Shown: positions 30,702 to 40,760, counted from the first letter of the stretch. The stretch: DNA of 64,000 nucleotides from Leifsonia shinshuensis (GCF_013410375.1 NZ_JACCFL010000001.1:2294001-2358000), one strand, 5' to 3'. Numbers and translations are program-made. Notes: generated from the letters alone by a model not told the origin.

Positions 30702-32120
30702 ATGTCAGACATCCTGATCGACCGGCCGGAACTCGCGAGCCTCGGGCAGTACGAGTTCGGCTGGGCGGACTCCGACGCGGCGGGAGCGTCCGCGCGTCGA
30801 GGGCTCGGCCCCGAGGTGGTGACCGACATCTCCCATCTCAAGAACGAGCCCGAGTGGATGCTGCAGCGCCGCCTCAAGGCCCTCCAGCTCTTCGAGCGCA
30901 AGCCGATGCCGACCTGGGGCGCCGATCTCTCCGAGATCGACTTCGACAACATCAAGTACTTCGTCCGCTCCACGGAGAAGCAGGCCCAGAGCTGGGAGGA
31001 CCTGCCCGAGGATATCCGCAACACCTACGAGAAGCTCGGCATCCCCGAGGCCGAGCGCCAGCGCCTCGTCGCCGGTGTCGCCGCGCAGTACGAGTCCGAG
31101 GTCGTCTACCACCAGATCCGCGAGGACCTGGAGGAGCAGGGTGTCATCTTCCTCGACACCGACACCGCTCTGCGCGAGCACCCGGAGATCTTCCAGGAGT
31201 ACTTCGGCACGGTCATCCCGGCCGGTGACAACAAGTTCGCCGCGCTCAACACGGCCGTCTGGTCCGGCGGCTCCTTCGTGTACGTGCCCAAGGGCGTCCA
31301 CGTCGAGATCCCGCTGCAGGCGTACTTCCGGATCAACACGGAGAACATGGGCCAGTTCGAGCGCACGCTGATCATCGCCGACGAGGGCAGCTACGTGCAT
31401 TACATCGAGGGCTGCACGGCCCCGATCTACAAGTCCGACTCGCTGCACTCCGCGGTCGTCGAGATCATCGTCAAGAAGAACGCCCGCGTGCGCTACACGA
31501 CGATCCAGAACTGGTCGAACAACGTCTACAACCTCGTCACCAAGCGCGCCACGGCCGCCGAGGGCGCGACGATGGAGTGGATCGACGGCAACATCGGCTC
31601 CAAGGTGACGATGAAGTACCCGTCGATCTACCTGATGGGGGAGCACGCCAAGGGCGAGACCCTCTCGGTCGCCTTCGCGGGCCCCGGCCAGCACCAGGAT
31701 GCCGGCGCGAAGATGATCCACATGGCGCCGTACACGCAGTCCTCGATCGTCTCCAAGTCGATCGCCCGCGGCGGAGGCCGTGCCGGCTACCGCGGCGAGG
31801 TCCGGGTGGACGCCAACGCGCACCACGCCGCCAACACCGTGCGCTGCGACGCCCTGCTGGTCGACACGATCTCCCGGTCCGACACGTACCCGGCGATCGA
31901 CATCCGCGTCGACGACGTGCAGCTCGGCCACGAGGCCACGGTCTCCCGCGTGAGCGAGGAGCAGCTGTTCTACCTGATGTCCCGGGGGCTCCCGGAGGAC
32001 GAGGCCATGGCGATGATCGTCCGCGGCTTCATCGAGCCGATCGCTCGCGAGCTCCCGATGGAATACGCACTCGAACTCAACAAGCTCATCGAGATGGGCA
32101 TGGAAGGCTCTGTCGGCTGA
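30702..32120 (+). CDS. sufB: Fe-S cluster assembly protein SufB
   Basis: SufB (472 residues) is the scaffold subunit of the SufBC2D Fe-S cluster assembly complex. Conserved segments are [51 protein letters not shown] and, near the C-terminus, [21 protein letters not shown] with the conserved Cys. The ATG at 30702 has GAGG 5 nt upstream and gives the conserved N-terminus [11 protein letters not shown]. It is the first gene of sufB-sufD-Rieske-sufC; sufD starts 1 nt after its stop. Confidence 0.97.
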   Translation: MSDILIDRPELASLGQYEFGWADSDAAGASARRGLGPEVVTDISHLKNEPEWMLQRRLKALQLFERKPMPTWGADLSEIDFDNIKYFVRSTEKQAQSWEDLPEDIRNTYEKLGIPEAERQRLVAGVAAQYESEVVYHQIREDLEEQGVIFLDTDTALREHPEIFQEYFGTVIPAGDNKFAALNTAVWSGGSFVYVPKGVHVEIPLQAYFRINTENMGQFERTLIIADEGSYVHYIEGCTAPIYKSDSLHSAVVEIIVKKNARVRYTTIQNWSNNVYNLVTKRATAAEGATMEWIDGNIGSKVTMKYPSIYLMGEHAKGETLSVAFAGPGQHQDAGAKMIHMAPYTQSSIVSKSIARGGGRAGYRGEVRVDANAHHAANTVRCDALLVDTISRSDTYPAIDIRVDDVQLGHEATVSRVSEEQLFYLMSRGLPEDEAMAMIVRGFIEPIARELPMEYALELNKLIEMGMEGSVG

Positions 32121-32121
32121 T

Positions 32122-33312
32122 ATGACGACCCCCAGCACACCGACGCAGACCCAGGACTCGCCCGCGCCGGCTCCTACGCACATGCGCGCGCCCGTCCCGG
32201 TGCAGACCCGCTCCGAGCGGTTCACCTCCACCCAGGTCGCGGACTTCCCGGACGTGACCGGCCGCGAGGTCATGTGGAAGCACACCCCGGTCGCCCGCCT
32301 CGCCGAGCTCATCTCGGGCGAGCTGGACGGCTCGCCGTACGTCTTCGACCTCACCCCGGCTCCCGGCGTGACGGCCTCGTGGATCGCCCGCGACGACGCC
32401 CGCATCGGCGCCGCCGGCATCCCGGAGGACCGCGCCTCGGCGAACGCCTGGACGAACTTCGAGCAGGCGCTGCTCGTGTCCGTCTCCGGCGACGACGTCA
32501 AGGAGGCCACCCTCACGCGCGCTGCGCTCGGCGGTCCCGCCCGTGCGGCGCACACCGTCGTGGAGGTCGCCCCCGGCGCCCACGCCACGCTCATCCTGCA
32601 GAACAGCGGTCCGGCGCACCTGACCGAGAACGTCGAGTTCCTGCTCGGCGCGAACGCGAACCTCACCGTCGTCTCGGTGCAGGAGTGGGACGACGACGCG
32701 CTGCACGTCGCGGCGCACTTCGCCGAACTGGCCGAGGGCGCGCGCATCAAGCACGTCGCCGTCACGCTCGGCGGCGGCGTCGTCCGGCTCAACCCGTCGG
32801 CGCACCTGGCCGGCGCCCGGGCCGACGCCGAGCTGCTCGGCGCGTACTTCGCCGACGCCTCGCAGCACCTGGAGCAGCAGGTCTACGTCCACCACGACGG
32901 CCCGGAGACCCGCAGCCGCGTCACCTACAAGGGCGCGCTGCAGGGCGAGGGCGCGCGCACGGTGTGGATCGGCGACGTTCTGATCGGCCCGAAGGCCGTC
33001 GGAACCGACACCTACGAGCAGAACCGCAACCTGGTGCTCACCGACGGCGCCCGCGCCGACTCGGTGCCCAACCTCGAGATCGAGACGGGCGACATCGTCG
33101 GCGCCGGCCACGCCAGCGCCACCGGACGCTTCGACGACGAGCAGCTCTTCTACCTGCAGTCGCGCGGCATCCCGGAGGACGAGGCGCGCCGCCTGGTCGT
33201 CCGCGGCTTCCTGTTCGAGATCGTCCAGCAGATCGGCTCGCCCGCGCTCCAGGAGCGCCTGCAGTCCGCGATCGAGGCCGAGCTCGCGGTGTCCGTCACG
33301 GCGGCGAGCTGA
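32122..33312 (+). CDS. sufD: Fe-S cluster assembly protein SufD
   Basis: SufD (396 residues) forms the heterodimeric scaffold with SufB. A Pro/Thr-rich N-terminus is followed by the beta-helix core (AHATLILQNSGPAHLTENVEFLLGANANLTVVSVQEW) and the C-terminal family signature DDEQLFYLQSRGIPEDEARRLVVRGFLFEI, shared with SufB. The stop overlaps the start of the next gene by 1 base (TGATG). Confidence 0.95.
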   Translation: MTTPSTPTQTQDSPAPAPTHMRAPVPVQTRSERFTSTQVADFPDVTGREVMWKHTPVARLAELISGELDGSPYVFDLTPAPGVTASWIARDDARIGAAGIPEDRASANAWTNFEQALLVSVSGDDVKEATLTRAALGGPARAAHTVVEVAPGAHATLILQNSGPAHLTENVEFLLGANANLTVVSVQEWDDDALHVAAHFAELAEGARIKHVAVTLGGGVVRLNPSAHLAGARADAELLGAYFADASQHLEQQVYVHHDGPETRSRVTYKGALQGEGARTVWIGDVLIGPKAVGTDTYEQNRNLVLTDGARADSVPNLEIETGDIVGAGHASATGRFDDEQLFYLQSRGIPEDEARRLVVRGFLFEIVQQIGSPALQERLQSAIEAELAVSVTAAS

Positions 33313-33641
33313 TGGCGGGCTCCCGCGTCGCCTCGGTGGCCGAGCTGGTCGAGAACCAGGCCACCCGCGTGGTCGTGGACGGCGTCCCGATCGCGATCGT
33401 CAAGGACTCCGCCGGCGACATCCACGCTATCGGCGACACCTGCACGCACGGCGAGATCTCCCTCGCCGAGGGCTTCATCGAGGGCGAGACGCTGGAGTGC
33501 TGGGCGCACGGCTCCCAGTTCTCGCTCCTCACGGGCAAGCCGCTCAACCTGCCGGCCTACGAGCCGGTCCCCGTCTTCCAGGTCGAGGTCATCGACGGAG
33601 ACGTCTACATCGACCCGACCGTCACGAAAGAGATTCACTAA
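33312..33641 (+). CDS. Rieske [2Fe-2S] ferredoxin-like protein of the suf operon
   Basis: This 109-residue Rieske-fold protein has intact cluster ligands: C44-T-H46 and, 16 residues on, C63-W-A-H66 (TCTHGEISLAEG ... LECWAHGSQF). Such small proteins resemble the ferredoxin subunit of non-heme iron oxygenases and recur between sufD and sufC in actinobacteria. The likely role is an electron carrier for Fe-S assembly, which is inferred from position. It is translationally coupled to sufD and 4 nt from sufC. Confidence 0.92.
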   Translation: MAGSRVASVAELVENQATRVVVDGVPIAIVKDSAGDIHAIGDTCTHGEISLAEGFIEGETLECWAHGSQFSLLTGKPLNLPAYEPVPVFQVEVIDGDVYIDPTVTKEIH

Positions 33642-33645
33642 GAAC

Positions 33646-34440
<795 letters not shown>

Positions 34441-34451
34441 GGACCGCAGGG

Positions 34452-34457
34452 TAGAAT
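34452..34457 (+). promoter_or_regulatory. -10 element (TAGAAT) of sufT, leaderless type
   Basis: TAGAAT ends 6 nt before the ATG of the DUF59 gene, so this gene may be expressed separately from sufBDC. Confidence 0.5.
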
Positions 34458-34463
34458 CCGATC

Positions 34464-34793
34464 ATGCCCGCCACGCTGAGCCCGGCGCTCTTCGACCAGG
34501 TCGAAGAGGCGCTGAAGAACGTCATGGACCCGGAGCTCGGGATCAATGTCGTCGACCTGGGCCTCATCTACGACCTGGCCTGGGACGAGGAGAACAACGC
34601 CCTCATCATCTCGATGACGCTCACGAGCGCCGGCTGCCCGCTCACCGACGTGCTCGAGGAGCAGACCGCCGAGAGCCTCGACGGCATCGTGGAGGCGTTC
34701 CGCATCAACTGGGTGTGGATGCCGCCGTGGGGCCCCGAGCGGATCACCGACGACGGCCGCGACATGATGCGAGCCCTCGGCTTCGCCATCTGA
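34464..34793 (+). CDS. sufT: DUF59/MIP18-family Fe-S assembly factor (SufT-like)
   Basis: This 109-residue MIP18/DUF59 protein is linked to Fe-S cluster maturation. The N-terminal motif VMDPELGINVVDLGLIYDL, the MTLTSAGCPLTDVLEEQ region with a conserved Cys, and WVWMPPWGPERITDDGRDMMRALGF are typical. It lies 23 nt after sufC with its own -10 element. No sufS or sufU gene follows in this window, so the cysteine desulfurase must be elsewhere. Confidence 0.9.
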   Translation: MPATLSPALFDQVEEALKNVMDPELGINVVDLGLIYDLAWDEENNALIISMTLTSAGCPLTDVLEEQTAESLDGIVEAFRINWVWMPPWGPERITDDGRDMMRALGFAI

Positions 34794-34818
34794 CTTCCCG
34801 CACACCCCCAACCCCCCG

Positions 34819-34884
34819 CCATCCGTTCCGGAGAAACGTACGCGTCGCCTCGGCGTGTCGCGTGCAGAACTCCGGAACGGATGG
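34819..34884. repeat. 15-bp perfect inverted repeat in leader of the ABC-F gene
   Basis: CCATCCGTTCCGGAG (34819-34833) and its exact complement (34870-34884) flank 36 nt that include a second small inverted pair (ACGCG...CGCGT). The structure ends 25 nt before the ABC-F start. It may be the sufT terminator or a regulatory leader. Confidence 0.7.
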
Positions 34885-34908
34885 CTTCTGAACGTAAGGA
34901 CCACCACT

Positions 34909-36507
34909 GTGCTTGCCGTGCACGATCTTGAACTGCGTGTGGGAGCGCGCCTGCTGATGGAGGACGTCAGCTTCCGCGTGGCCGACGGCGACAAGATCGG
35001 GCTGGTCGGCCGCAACGGCGCCGGCAAGACCACCCTGACCAAGGTGCTCGCCGGCGACCTCCTGCCGACCGCGGGCAAGGTCGACCGCTCCGGCGAGCTC
35101 GGCTACCTCCCGCAGGACCCGCGCTCCGGCAACCTCGAAGACCTCGCGCGCACGCGCATCCTCGACGCCCGGGGCCTCGGCTCGATCGTCCTCGGCATGC
35201 AGCAGGCCACGCACGACATGGCGAGCGACGACGCCGAGGTCTCCGCGGCGGCCATGAAGAAGTACGGCCGGCTGGAGGAGCAGTTCCACATGCACGGCGG
35301 GTACGCCGCCGAGGCGGAGGCGGCGTCCATCGCGTCCAACCTCAACCTGCCGGACCGCATCCTCGACCAGCCGCTGAAGACCCTCTCGGGCGGTCAGCGC
35401 CGCCGGATCGAGCTGGCGCGCATCCTGTTCTCCGACGCGCGCACGATGATCCTCGACGAGCCGACGAACCACCTCGACGCCGACTCGATCGTCTGGCTGC
35501 GGGACTTCCTCAAGAACTACTCCGGCGGCTTCATCGTGATCTCGCACGATGTGGAGCTGGTCGGCGAGACCGTCAACCGCGTCTTCTACCTGGACGCCAA
35601 CCGCCAGGTCATCGACATCTACAACATGGGCTGGAAGAACTACCAGCGCCAGCGCGCCGCGGACGAGGAGCGCCGCAAGAAGGAGCGCGCCAACGCCGAG
35701 AAGAAGGCCAGCGCCCTCCAGCTGCAGGCCGCCAAGTTCGGCGCGAAGGCCACCAAGGCCGCGGCCGCGCACCAGATGGTCGCCCGCGCGGAGAAGCTGC
35801 TCGCCGGGCTGGACGAGGTGCGCCAGGTGGACCGGGTGGCCAAGCTGCGCTTCCCGACCCCGGCGGCGTGCGGCAGGACGCCGCTGGCGGCCTCCGACCT
35901 GTCCAAGAGCTACGGTTCGCTGGAGATCTTCACCGCCGTCGACCTCGCGATCGACCGCGGGTCCAAGGTCGTCGTCCTCGGCCTGAACGGCGCCGGCAAG
36001 ACCACGCTGCTGCGGATGCTCGCGGGCGTGGACAAGCCCGACACCGGCATGGTGGAGCCGGGCCACGGCCTCCGGATCGGCTACTACGCCCAGGAGCACG
36101 AGACCATCGACGTCGAGCGCTCCGTGCTGCAGAACATGGTGTCGTCGTCACCGAACCTGACCGAGACCGAGGCGCGCAAGGTGCTCGGCTCGTTCCTGTT
36201 CACCGGCGACGACGCGCACAAGCCGGCCGGAGTGCTCTCCGGCGGTGAGAAGACCCGGCTCGCGCTGGCGATGATCGTCGTCTCCGGCGCGAACGTCCTG
36301 CTGCTGGACGAGCCGACCAACAACCTCGACCCGGCCAGCCGCGAGGAGATCCTCGACGCACTCGCGCACTACGAGGGCGCCGTCGTGCTGGTCAGCCACG
36401 ACGAGGGCGCCGTGGAGGCGCTCAACCCCGAGCGCGTCCTCATCCTCCCCGACGGCGTCGAGGACCACTGGAACCGCGACTACCTCGACCTGATCTCGCT
36501 GGCCTAG
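34909..36507 (+). CDS. ABC-F family ATPase
   Basis: This 532-residue protein has two ABC nucleotide-binding domains and no TM segments, so it is a ribosome-associated ABC-F protein rather than a transporter. Walker A sequences are VGRNGAGKTT and LGLNGAGKTT. Signatures are LSGGQRRRIEL and LSGGEKTRLAL; both Walker B motifs end in LDEPTNHLD or LDEPTNNLD. A charged linker (RQRAADEERRKKERANAEKK) joins the domains. The GTG at 34909 has AAGGA 9 nt upstream; a longer reading from 34855 starts inside a hairpin. Related proteins sit beside suf genes in other actinobacteria. Whether it is a resistance factor or a translation factor cannot be said. Confidence 0.9.
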   Translation: MLAVHDLELRVGARLLMEDVSFRVADGDKIGLVGRNGAGKTTLTKVLAGDLLPTAGKVDRSGELGYLPQDPRSGNLEDLARTRILDARGLGSIVLGMQQATHDMASDDAEVSAAAMKKYGRLEEQFHMHGGYAAEAEAASIASNLNLPDRILDQPLKTLSGGQRRRIELARILFSDARTMILDEPTNHLDADSIVWLRDFLKNYSGGFIVISHDVELVGETVNRVFYLDANRQVIDIYNMGWKNYQRQRAADEERRKKERANAEKKASALQLQAAKFGAKATKAAAAHQMVARAEKLLAGLDEVRQVDRVAKLRFPTPAACGRTPLAASDLSKSYGSLEIFTAVDLAIDRGSKVVVLGLNGAGKTTLLRMLAGVDKPDTGMVEPGHGLRIGYYAQEHETIDVERSVLQNMVSSSPNLTETEARKVLGSFLFTGDDAHKPAGVLSGGEKTRLALAMIVVSGANVLLLDEPTNNLDPASREEILDALAHYEGAVVLVSHDEGAVEALNPERVLILPDGVEDHWNRDYLDLISLA

Positions 36508-36511
36508 CCGC

Positions 36512-36570
36512 GACATTCGGCACGAATCGCGGCTCTGACGCGCTCAGAGTCGCGATTCGTGACGAATGTC
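36512..36570. terminator. Long bidirectional terminator hairpin
   Basis: Arms of 27 nt (36512-36538 and 36544-36570) pair with one mismatch and one G-T wobble around a 5-nt loop. The hairpin fills the gap between two convergent genes, starting 5 nt after one stop and ending 4 nt before the other. Confidence 0.85.
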
Positions 36571-36574
36571 AGGC

Positions 36575-37453
36575 CTAGCGTGCGTCGAGCAGCTCGTCCT
36601 CGACGTCGGCGTCGCTGCGCTTGAGCGCCCGGCGGCGGGCCCGCTCGGCCGCGCGGGCCTGCTCGGCGGGATCGTGCTCGTTGCGCTTGCGGTACTCGGT
36701 GCGCAGAGCGTAGCCGAGACCGAAGAAGCCGATCAGGGCGAAGATGATCCACTGGATCATGTACGACCAGTGCAGGCCCTCGTCCTGGGTCGGCGGGTCG
36801 GTCACGGTCGGCGTCGGTGCGCTCGCCGGGCTCGGCTTCTGCGAGGCGAGGAGCCCGTACGCGCCGGTGTAGACGTCCGCGCCGTCGAGCTTCTGCTTGA
36901 CGACGGACAGCTGGATCGTCCCCACCTGCATCCCCACGCCGGTGCGGCCCTGGATGGCCGGCTCGCTGGCCTTGAGCCGGGCGATCACCGTCACCGTTCC
37001 GGAGGGCGCGGGCGGGATGTGGTCGGGGGAGTCGGTGTTGTTGCCGGTGGGCACCCAGCCGCGGTCCACGATGAAGAGCGACCCGTCGGCGGTGCGCAGC
37101 GGGGTGAGGACCTCGAAGCCCGGGTTGCCGTTGAACGGGCGGTTCCGCGCCAGGATCTCCTTGTCCTTCTCGTAGGTGCCCGTGACGGTCACGCGCGTCC
37201 ACTCCTGGGAGGGGGAGTAGGCGGTGAGCGAGGGGAGCTCCTGGTGGAGCGGGACCGGGTGCGAGTAGAAGTTCGCGGAGATCAGCGCGTTCGCGGCCGC
37301 GGCCTCCTTGCTGCGCGCCAGCTGCCAGTTGGACAGGAAGCCGCAGGCGATGGCGAAGACGATCGCGAAGGCGAGGTAGCCGAACCAGCGGCGGGAGAAC
37401 GCGAAGCTCCAGCCGACGGGCTTCTGCTCCGGCGCCGGCTCGTCGGCGGTCAC
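36575..37453 (-). CDS. SURF1-family cytochrome oxidase assembly protein
   Basis: This 292-residue SURF1-like protein is an assembly factor for heme A-containing cytochrome c oxidase. An N-terminal TM helix (YLAFAIVFAIACGFLSNWQLARS, ending in the conserved W-Q-x-x-R type motif), a large extracytoplasmic domain (GTYEKDKEILARNRPFNGNPGFEVLTPL, FIVDRGWVP) and a C-terminal TM helix (MIQWIIFALIGFFGLGYALR) are all present. The cytoplasmic tail is Arg-rich. The GTG start overlaps the previous stop (GTGA). It fits with ctaA/ctaB in the same window. Confidence 0.92.
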   Translation of the reverse strand: MTADEPAPEQKPVGWSFAFSRRWFGYLAFAIVFAIACGFLSNWQLARSKEAAAANALISANFYSHPVPLHQELPSLTAYSPSQEWTRVTVTGTYEKDKEILARNRPFNGNPGFEVLTPLRTADGSLFIVDRGWVPTGNNTDSPDHIPPAPSGTVTVIARLKASEPAIQGRTGVGMQVGTIQLSVVKQKLDGADVYTGAYGLLASQKPSPASAPTPTVTDPPTQDEGLHWSYMIQWIIFALIGFFGLGYALRTEYRKRNEHDPAEQARAAERARRRALKRSDADVEDELLDAR

Positions 37454-37668
37454 GCGCTCGTCCTCTCGACAGGGACGACCGCAACGGGGAACTCCCGCGC
37501 GGCGAGGAACTCGCGCAGGTAGTCGACGTGCTCACCGCACGCCAGCCACACCTTCACCCGGTCGGCGCTGTGGATGCGCGGGTTCCGCCACTCGATCCGC
37601 CAGGAGGCGGTCGCACGGCAGCCGGCGCGGGAGCAGGTGAGCGGCTCTGGCTCGCCCAGTCCGATCAC
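37450..37668 (-). CDS. Small cysteine-containing protein, function unknown
   Basis: This 72-residue protein has a GTG start overlapping the DUF3099 stop and a stop overlapping the SURF1 start, so it is the middle gene of a coupled trio. It contains CSRAGCRATA near residue 12 and a later WLACGEHVDYLREFL. These give three Cys and a CxxH-like pair that could bind a metal such as zinc. I recall similar short proteins being labelled acetone carboxylase in actinobacterial genomes, which the sequence does not support. Its location suggests a role in membrane or oxidase assembly, but that is only inference. Confidence 0.75.
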   Translation of the reverse strand: MIGLGEPEPLTCSRAGCRATASWRIEWRNPRIHSADRVKVWLACGEHVDYLREFLAAREFPVAVVPVERTSA

Positions 37669-38033
37669 GTGTCCTCCTCATCCGGGCGCTTCCCGTCGGC
37701 GCGCGGGTCGCTCGCGGGCGGCGCGCCGGCGTCCTCGCGGCGGCCCCCGGACGGAGGCGCCATCGGCGGAGGCGCCATCGGAAGGATATTGCCTGGACGC
37801 TGTGCTTCCGCTTCATGCGGCTCGGCGCCGACGTTCGCGATCACCACCGCGAAGTACGGCAGGAACACCGCCGCGATGAGCGGGATCGCGCCCCACGGCC
37901 AGCCGACGATGATCGCCACGAACAGGCACACCACGCGGATCCCCATGGCGACGGAGTACTTGATCATCCGGCGCTTGCGCTCCTCGTCCGGGGAGAGCGG
38001 GAGATTGGTGATGGACGGGCGTGGCTGCTTCAT
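37665..38033 (-). CDS. DUF3099 membrane protein
   Basis: This 122-residue actinobacterial membrane protein has two TM helices near residues 27-43 and 48-67 (VAMGIRVVCLFVAIIVGWP and IPLIAAVFLPYFAVVIANVG). A short basic N-terminus (SPDEERKRRMIKY) and a long Pro/Asp-rich C-terminal tail complete the DUF3099 pattern. No function is known for the family. It is the first gene of a three-gene set with the Cys protein and SURF1, and it is divergent from the fabG-like gene. Confidence 0.82.
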   Translation of the reverse strand: MKQPRPSITNLPLSPDEERKRRMIKYSVAMGIRVVCLFVAIIVGWPWGAIPLIAAVFLPYFAVVIANVGAEPHEAEAQRPGNILPMAPPPMAPPSGGRREDAGAPPASDPRADGKRPDEEDT

Positions 38034-38058
38034 GTTCGTTGACTCCAGAGTACGTCCA

Positions 38059-38064
38059 TAAACT
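38059..38064 (+). promoter_or_regulatory. -10 element (TAAACT) of fabG-like gene
   Basis: TAAACT predicts a start near 38071 and a leader of about 37 nt with GAGAGGAA before the ATG. Confidence 0.45.
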
Positions 38065-38107
38065 GGTACGGGTCCGCCACGGACCGAATCGTCGAGAGGA
38101 ATCCTGC

Positions 38108-38818
38108 ATGACCACGCCGCGCACTGTGCTCGTCACCGGAGGGAACCGGGGGATCGGCTACGCGATCGCCGAGGAGTTCCTCGCTCAGGGGCACCGGGTG
38201 GCGGTGACGGCGCGCTCGGGCGAGGGTCCGGCCGGCGCGCTCACGGTGCGTGCGGACGTCACGGACGCGGCCTCGGTGGACGCCGCCTTCAGCCAGGTGG
38301 AGGCCGAACTCGGCCCCGTCGAGGTGGTCGTGGCCAACGCGGGCATCACCAAGGACACGCTGCTGATGCGGATGAGCGACGAGGAGTTCGACACCGTCGT
38401 GGAGACCAACCTCGGCGGGGCGTTCCGCGTCGTCAAGCGCGCGTCCAAGGGGATGCTGAAGGCGCGCTGGGGCCGCATCGTCCTGATCTCCAGCGTCGTG
38501 GGGCTGTACGGTTCCGCAGGCCAGGTCAACTACGCGGCCAGCAAGGCCGGGCTGGTCGGCATGGCGCGCTCGATCACGCGCGAGCTCGGCGCCCGCGGGA
38601 TCACCGCGAACGTCGTCGCCCCCGGCTTCATCGAGACCGACATGACCGCCGCCCTCCCGGAGGCGCAGCAGGCCGAGTACAAGAAGAACATCCCGGCCGG
38701 CCGCTTCGCGTCGCCGAACGAGGTGGCGCGCGTCGTCACCTGGATCGCGGGCGACGACGCGGGCTACGTGTCCGGCGCGGTCATCCCGGTCGACGGCGGC
38801 CTCGGGATGGGGCACTGA
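38108..38818 (+). CDS. fabG: FabG-like 3-oxoacyl-ACP reductase (SDR family)
   Basis: This 236-residue short-chain dehydrogenase closely resembles FabG, the NADPH-dependent 3-oxoacyl-ACP reductase of fatty acid synthesis. The cofactor motif TGGNRGIGYA, the VANAG motif, catalytic Ser in LISSVVGLYG and Tyr/Lys in YAASKAG are present. The C-terminal VSGAVIPVDGGLGMGH is typical. A start at 38108 with GAGAGGAA upstream is preferred over a spurious 29-residue extension. In mycobacteria the comparable gene pairs with inhA; here its neighbours are unrelated, so substrate range is uncertain. Confidence 0.9.
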   Translation: MTTPRTVLVTGGNRGIGYAIAEEFLAQGHRVAVTARSGEGPAGALTVRADVTDAASVDAAFSQVEAELGPVEVVVANAGITKDTLLMRMSDEEFDTVVETNLGGAFRVVKRASKGMLKARWGRIVLISSVVGLYGSAGQVNYAASKAGLVGMARSITRELGARGITANVVAPGFIETDMTAALPEAQQAEYKKNIPAGRFASPNEVARVVTWIAGDDAGYVSGAVIPVDGGLGMGH

Positions 38819-38828
38819 GCGGCGGCCG

Positions 38829-39512
38829 TCAGCCCCGCAGGCCCAGGAGCGGCAGCACCTGGGCCAGGTCCTGCCGGTCGATGACCAGGTCGGCCTCAGC
38901 GCGCACCCGCGGCTTGGCGTTGAACGCGACGGCGAGGCCGGCCTCCGCCATCATCCGGAGGTCGTTGGCGCCGTCGCCGATCGCGACGGTCTGACGCAGG
39001 TGCACGCCGGCCTCGGCGGCCCAGAACAGCAGCGCCTGGGCTTTCGCGGCGGCGTCTACGACGGGGCCGTCCACCTCGCCGGTCAGGACGCCGTCCGAGA
39101 CGGCCAGCCGGTTGGCGCGCCAGTGGTCGAGCCCGAGCCGCTCGCCGAGCGGGTCAAGCAGCTCGTGGAAGCCGCCGGAGACGACCCCCACCTCGCCGCC
39201 TGCGGCCTGGACGCCCGCGACGAGCTCCGGGACGCCGTCGGTGACGCGGATGCGCTCACCGACGCGCTCGAAGACCGAGACCGGGAGGCCGGCCAGCGTG
39301 CGGACGCGCTCGCGCAGGCTCTCCTCGAAGTCCAGCTCGCCGCGCATGGCCCGCTCGGTGATGTCGGCGACCTCGGTGCGCGAGCCGGCCTCCTCGGCGA
39401 GCAGCTCGATCACCTCGTCATGGATGAGCGTGGAGTCCGCGTCGAGGACGACGAGGAAGCGGGCGGCCCGCTCGGTGGGGCGGATGCCCTCGCGTTGATG
39501 TCCTGACGTCAT
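38829..39512 (-). CDS. serB: Phosphoserine phosphatase
   Basis: This 227-residue HAD-family phosphatase makes serine from phosphoserine. The nucleophile motif [16 protein letters not shown] has D24 and D26. Motif II (VVSGGFHEL) and motif III ([24 protein letters not shown]) are intact. It lacks the N-terminal ACT domains found in mycobacterial SerB2. The ATG overlaps the glgC stop by 4 bp, so it is co-transcribed with a glycogen gene that has no metabolic link to serine. It ends 10 nt from the convergent fabG-like gene. Confidence 0.94.
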   Translation of the reverse strand: MTSGHQREGIRPTERAARFLVVLDADSTLIHDEVIELLAEEAGSRTEVADITERAMRGELDFEESLRERVRTLAGLPVSVFERVGERIRVTDGVPELVAGVQAAGGEVGVVSGGFHELLDPLGERLGLDHWRANRLAVSDGVLTGEVDGPVVDAAAKAQALLFWAAEAGVHLRQTVAIGDGANDLRMMAEAGLAVAFNAKPRVRAEADLVIDRQDLAQVLPLLGLRG

Positions 39513-40753
39513 GGGACGACGTGCACTCCCTTGCCGACGACGGTGATCCCGGACTCGGTGACGGTGAAGCCGCGGGCGCGGTCGCGCTCGGGGTCGACGC
39601 CGATCCGCGCGCCCTCGGCCACGACGACGTCCTTGTCGAGGATCGCACGGCCGACGAACGCGTTCGGCTCGATGACCGCGCGCTCGAACACGACGGAGTC
39701 GACCACCTTGGCGCCGGAGGCGACGGTGGCCCACGGGCCGAGCACGCTGCGCTCCAGGTGCGACCCGGAGATCACCGAGCCCAGCGAGACGATCGAGTCG
39801 ATGGTCGTGCCGAGGGCTCCTCGGCCGTCCCGGACGATCTTCGCCGGGGGCGAGTTGAGCACCTGGCTGAAGATCGGCCACTCCCGGTTGTAGAGGTTGA
39901 AGACCGGCAGCGCCGAGATGAGGTCCTGGTGGGCCTCGAAGAACGAGTCGATCGTCCCCACGTCCCGCCAGTAGTACCGGTCGCGGTCGGTGGACCCGGG
40001 CACGTCGTTGTTGTTGAAGTCGTAGACCGCCGCCTCGTTGCGCGACACGAAGTCGGGGATGATGTCGCCGCCCATGTCGTGGTTGGAGTCGGGGCGGTCG
40101 CCGTCGCGGATCACCGCGTCGATGAGCGCGTCGGCGTCGAAGACGTAGTTGCCCATCGAGGCGAGCACCTCGTCGGGGGAGTCCGGCAGGCCCACCGGGT
40201 CCTTCGGCTTCTCGCGGAACGCGGCGATCCGGTCCGGCCTGTCCGCGTCCACCTCGATCACGCCGAACTGGTCGGCGAGCGAGATCGGCTGGCGGATCGC
40301 GGCGACCGTCGCAGGCGCCCCGGAGTCGATGTGGGCCTGCAGCATCTGCCCGAAGTCCATGCGGTAGACGTGGTCGGCGCCGACGACGACGACGATGTCG
40401 GGCCGCTCGTCGCGCAGAAGGTTGAGGCTCTGCAGGATGGCGTCGGCCGAGCCGCTGAACCAGCGCTTGCCGAGGCGCTGCTGCGCGGGCACGGACGCGA
40501 TGTAGGAGTTCAGCATGCCGTCGAGCCGCCAGGTCTGCGAGACGTGGCGGTCGAGGCTGTGCGACTTGTACTGCGTGAGCACGACGACCTGGCGCAGCTG
40601 CGAGTTGATCAGGTTGGACAGCGCGAAGTCGATGAGCCGGTACTGTCCGCCGAACGGCACCGCGGGCTTGGCGCGGTCGGCGGTCAACGGCATCAACCGC
40701 TTCCCCTCCCCGCCCGCGAGCACGATGCCGAAGATCTTCTTGCCTGCTGCCAT
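39509..40753 (-). CDS. glgC: Glucose-1-phosphate adenylyltransferase
   Basis: This 414-residue enzyme makes ADP-glucose from glucose 1-phosphate and ATP, the committed step of glycogen synthesis. The N-terminal signature [33 protein letters not shown], the sugar-binding [10 protein letters not shown] region and [16 protein letters not shown] are present. The C-terminal left-handed beta helix begins near [15 protein letters not shown]. The ATG at 40753 fits the leaderless -10 element; an upstream in-frame GTG would add three residues. It is divergent from glgA. Confidence 0.97.
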   Translation of the reverse strand: MAAGKKIFGIVLAGGEGKRLMPLTADRAKPAVPFGGQYRLIDFALSNLINSQLRQVVVLTQYKSHSLDRHVSQTWRLDGMLNSYIASVPAQQRLGKRWFSGSADAILQSLNLLRDERPDIVVVVGADHVYRMDFGQMLQAHIDSGAPATVAAIRQPISLADQFGVIEVDADRPDRIAAFREKPKDPVGLPDSPDEVLASMGNYVFDADALIDAVIRDGDRPDSNHDMGGDIIPDFVSRNEAAVYDFNNNDVPGSTDRDRYYWRDVGTIDSFFEAHQDLISALPVFNLYNREWPIFSQVLNSPPAKIVRDGRGALGTTIDSIVSLGSVISGSHLERSVLGPWATVASGAKVVDSVVFERAVIEPNAFVGRAILDKDVVVAEGARIGVDPERDRARGFTVTESGITVVGKGVHVVP

Positions 40754-40760
40754 AGGCACC

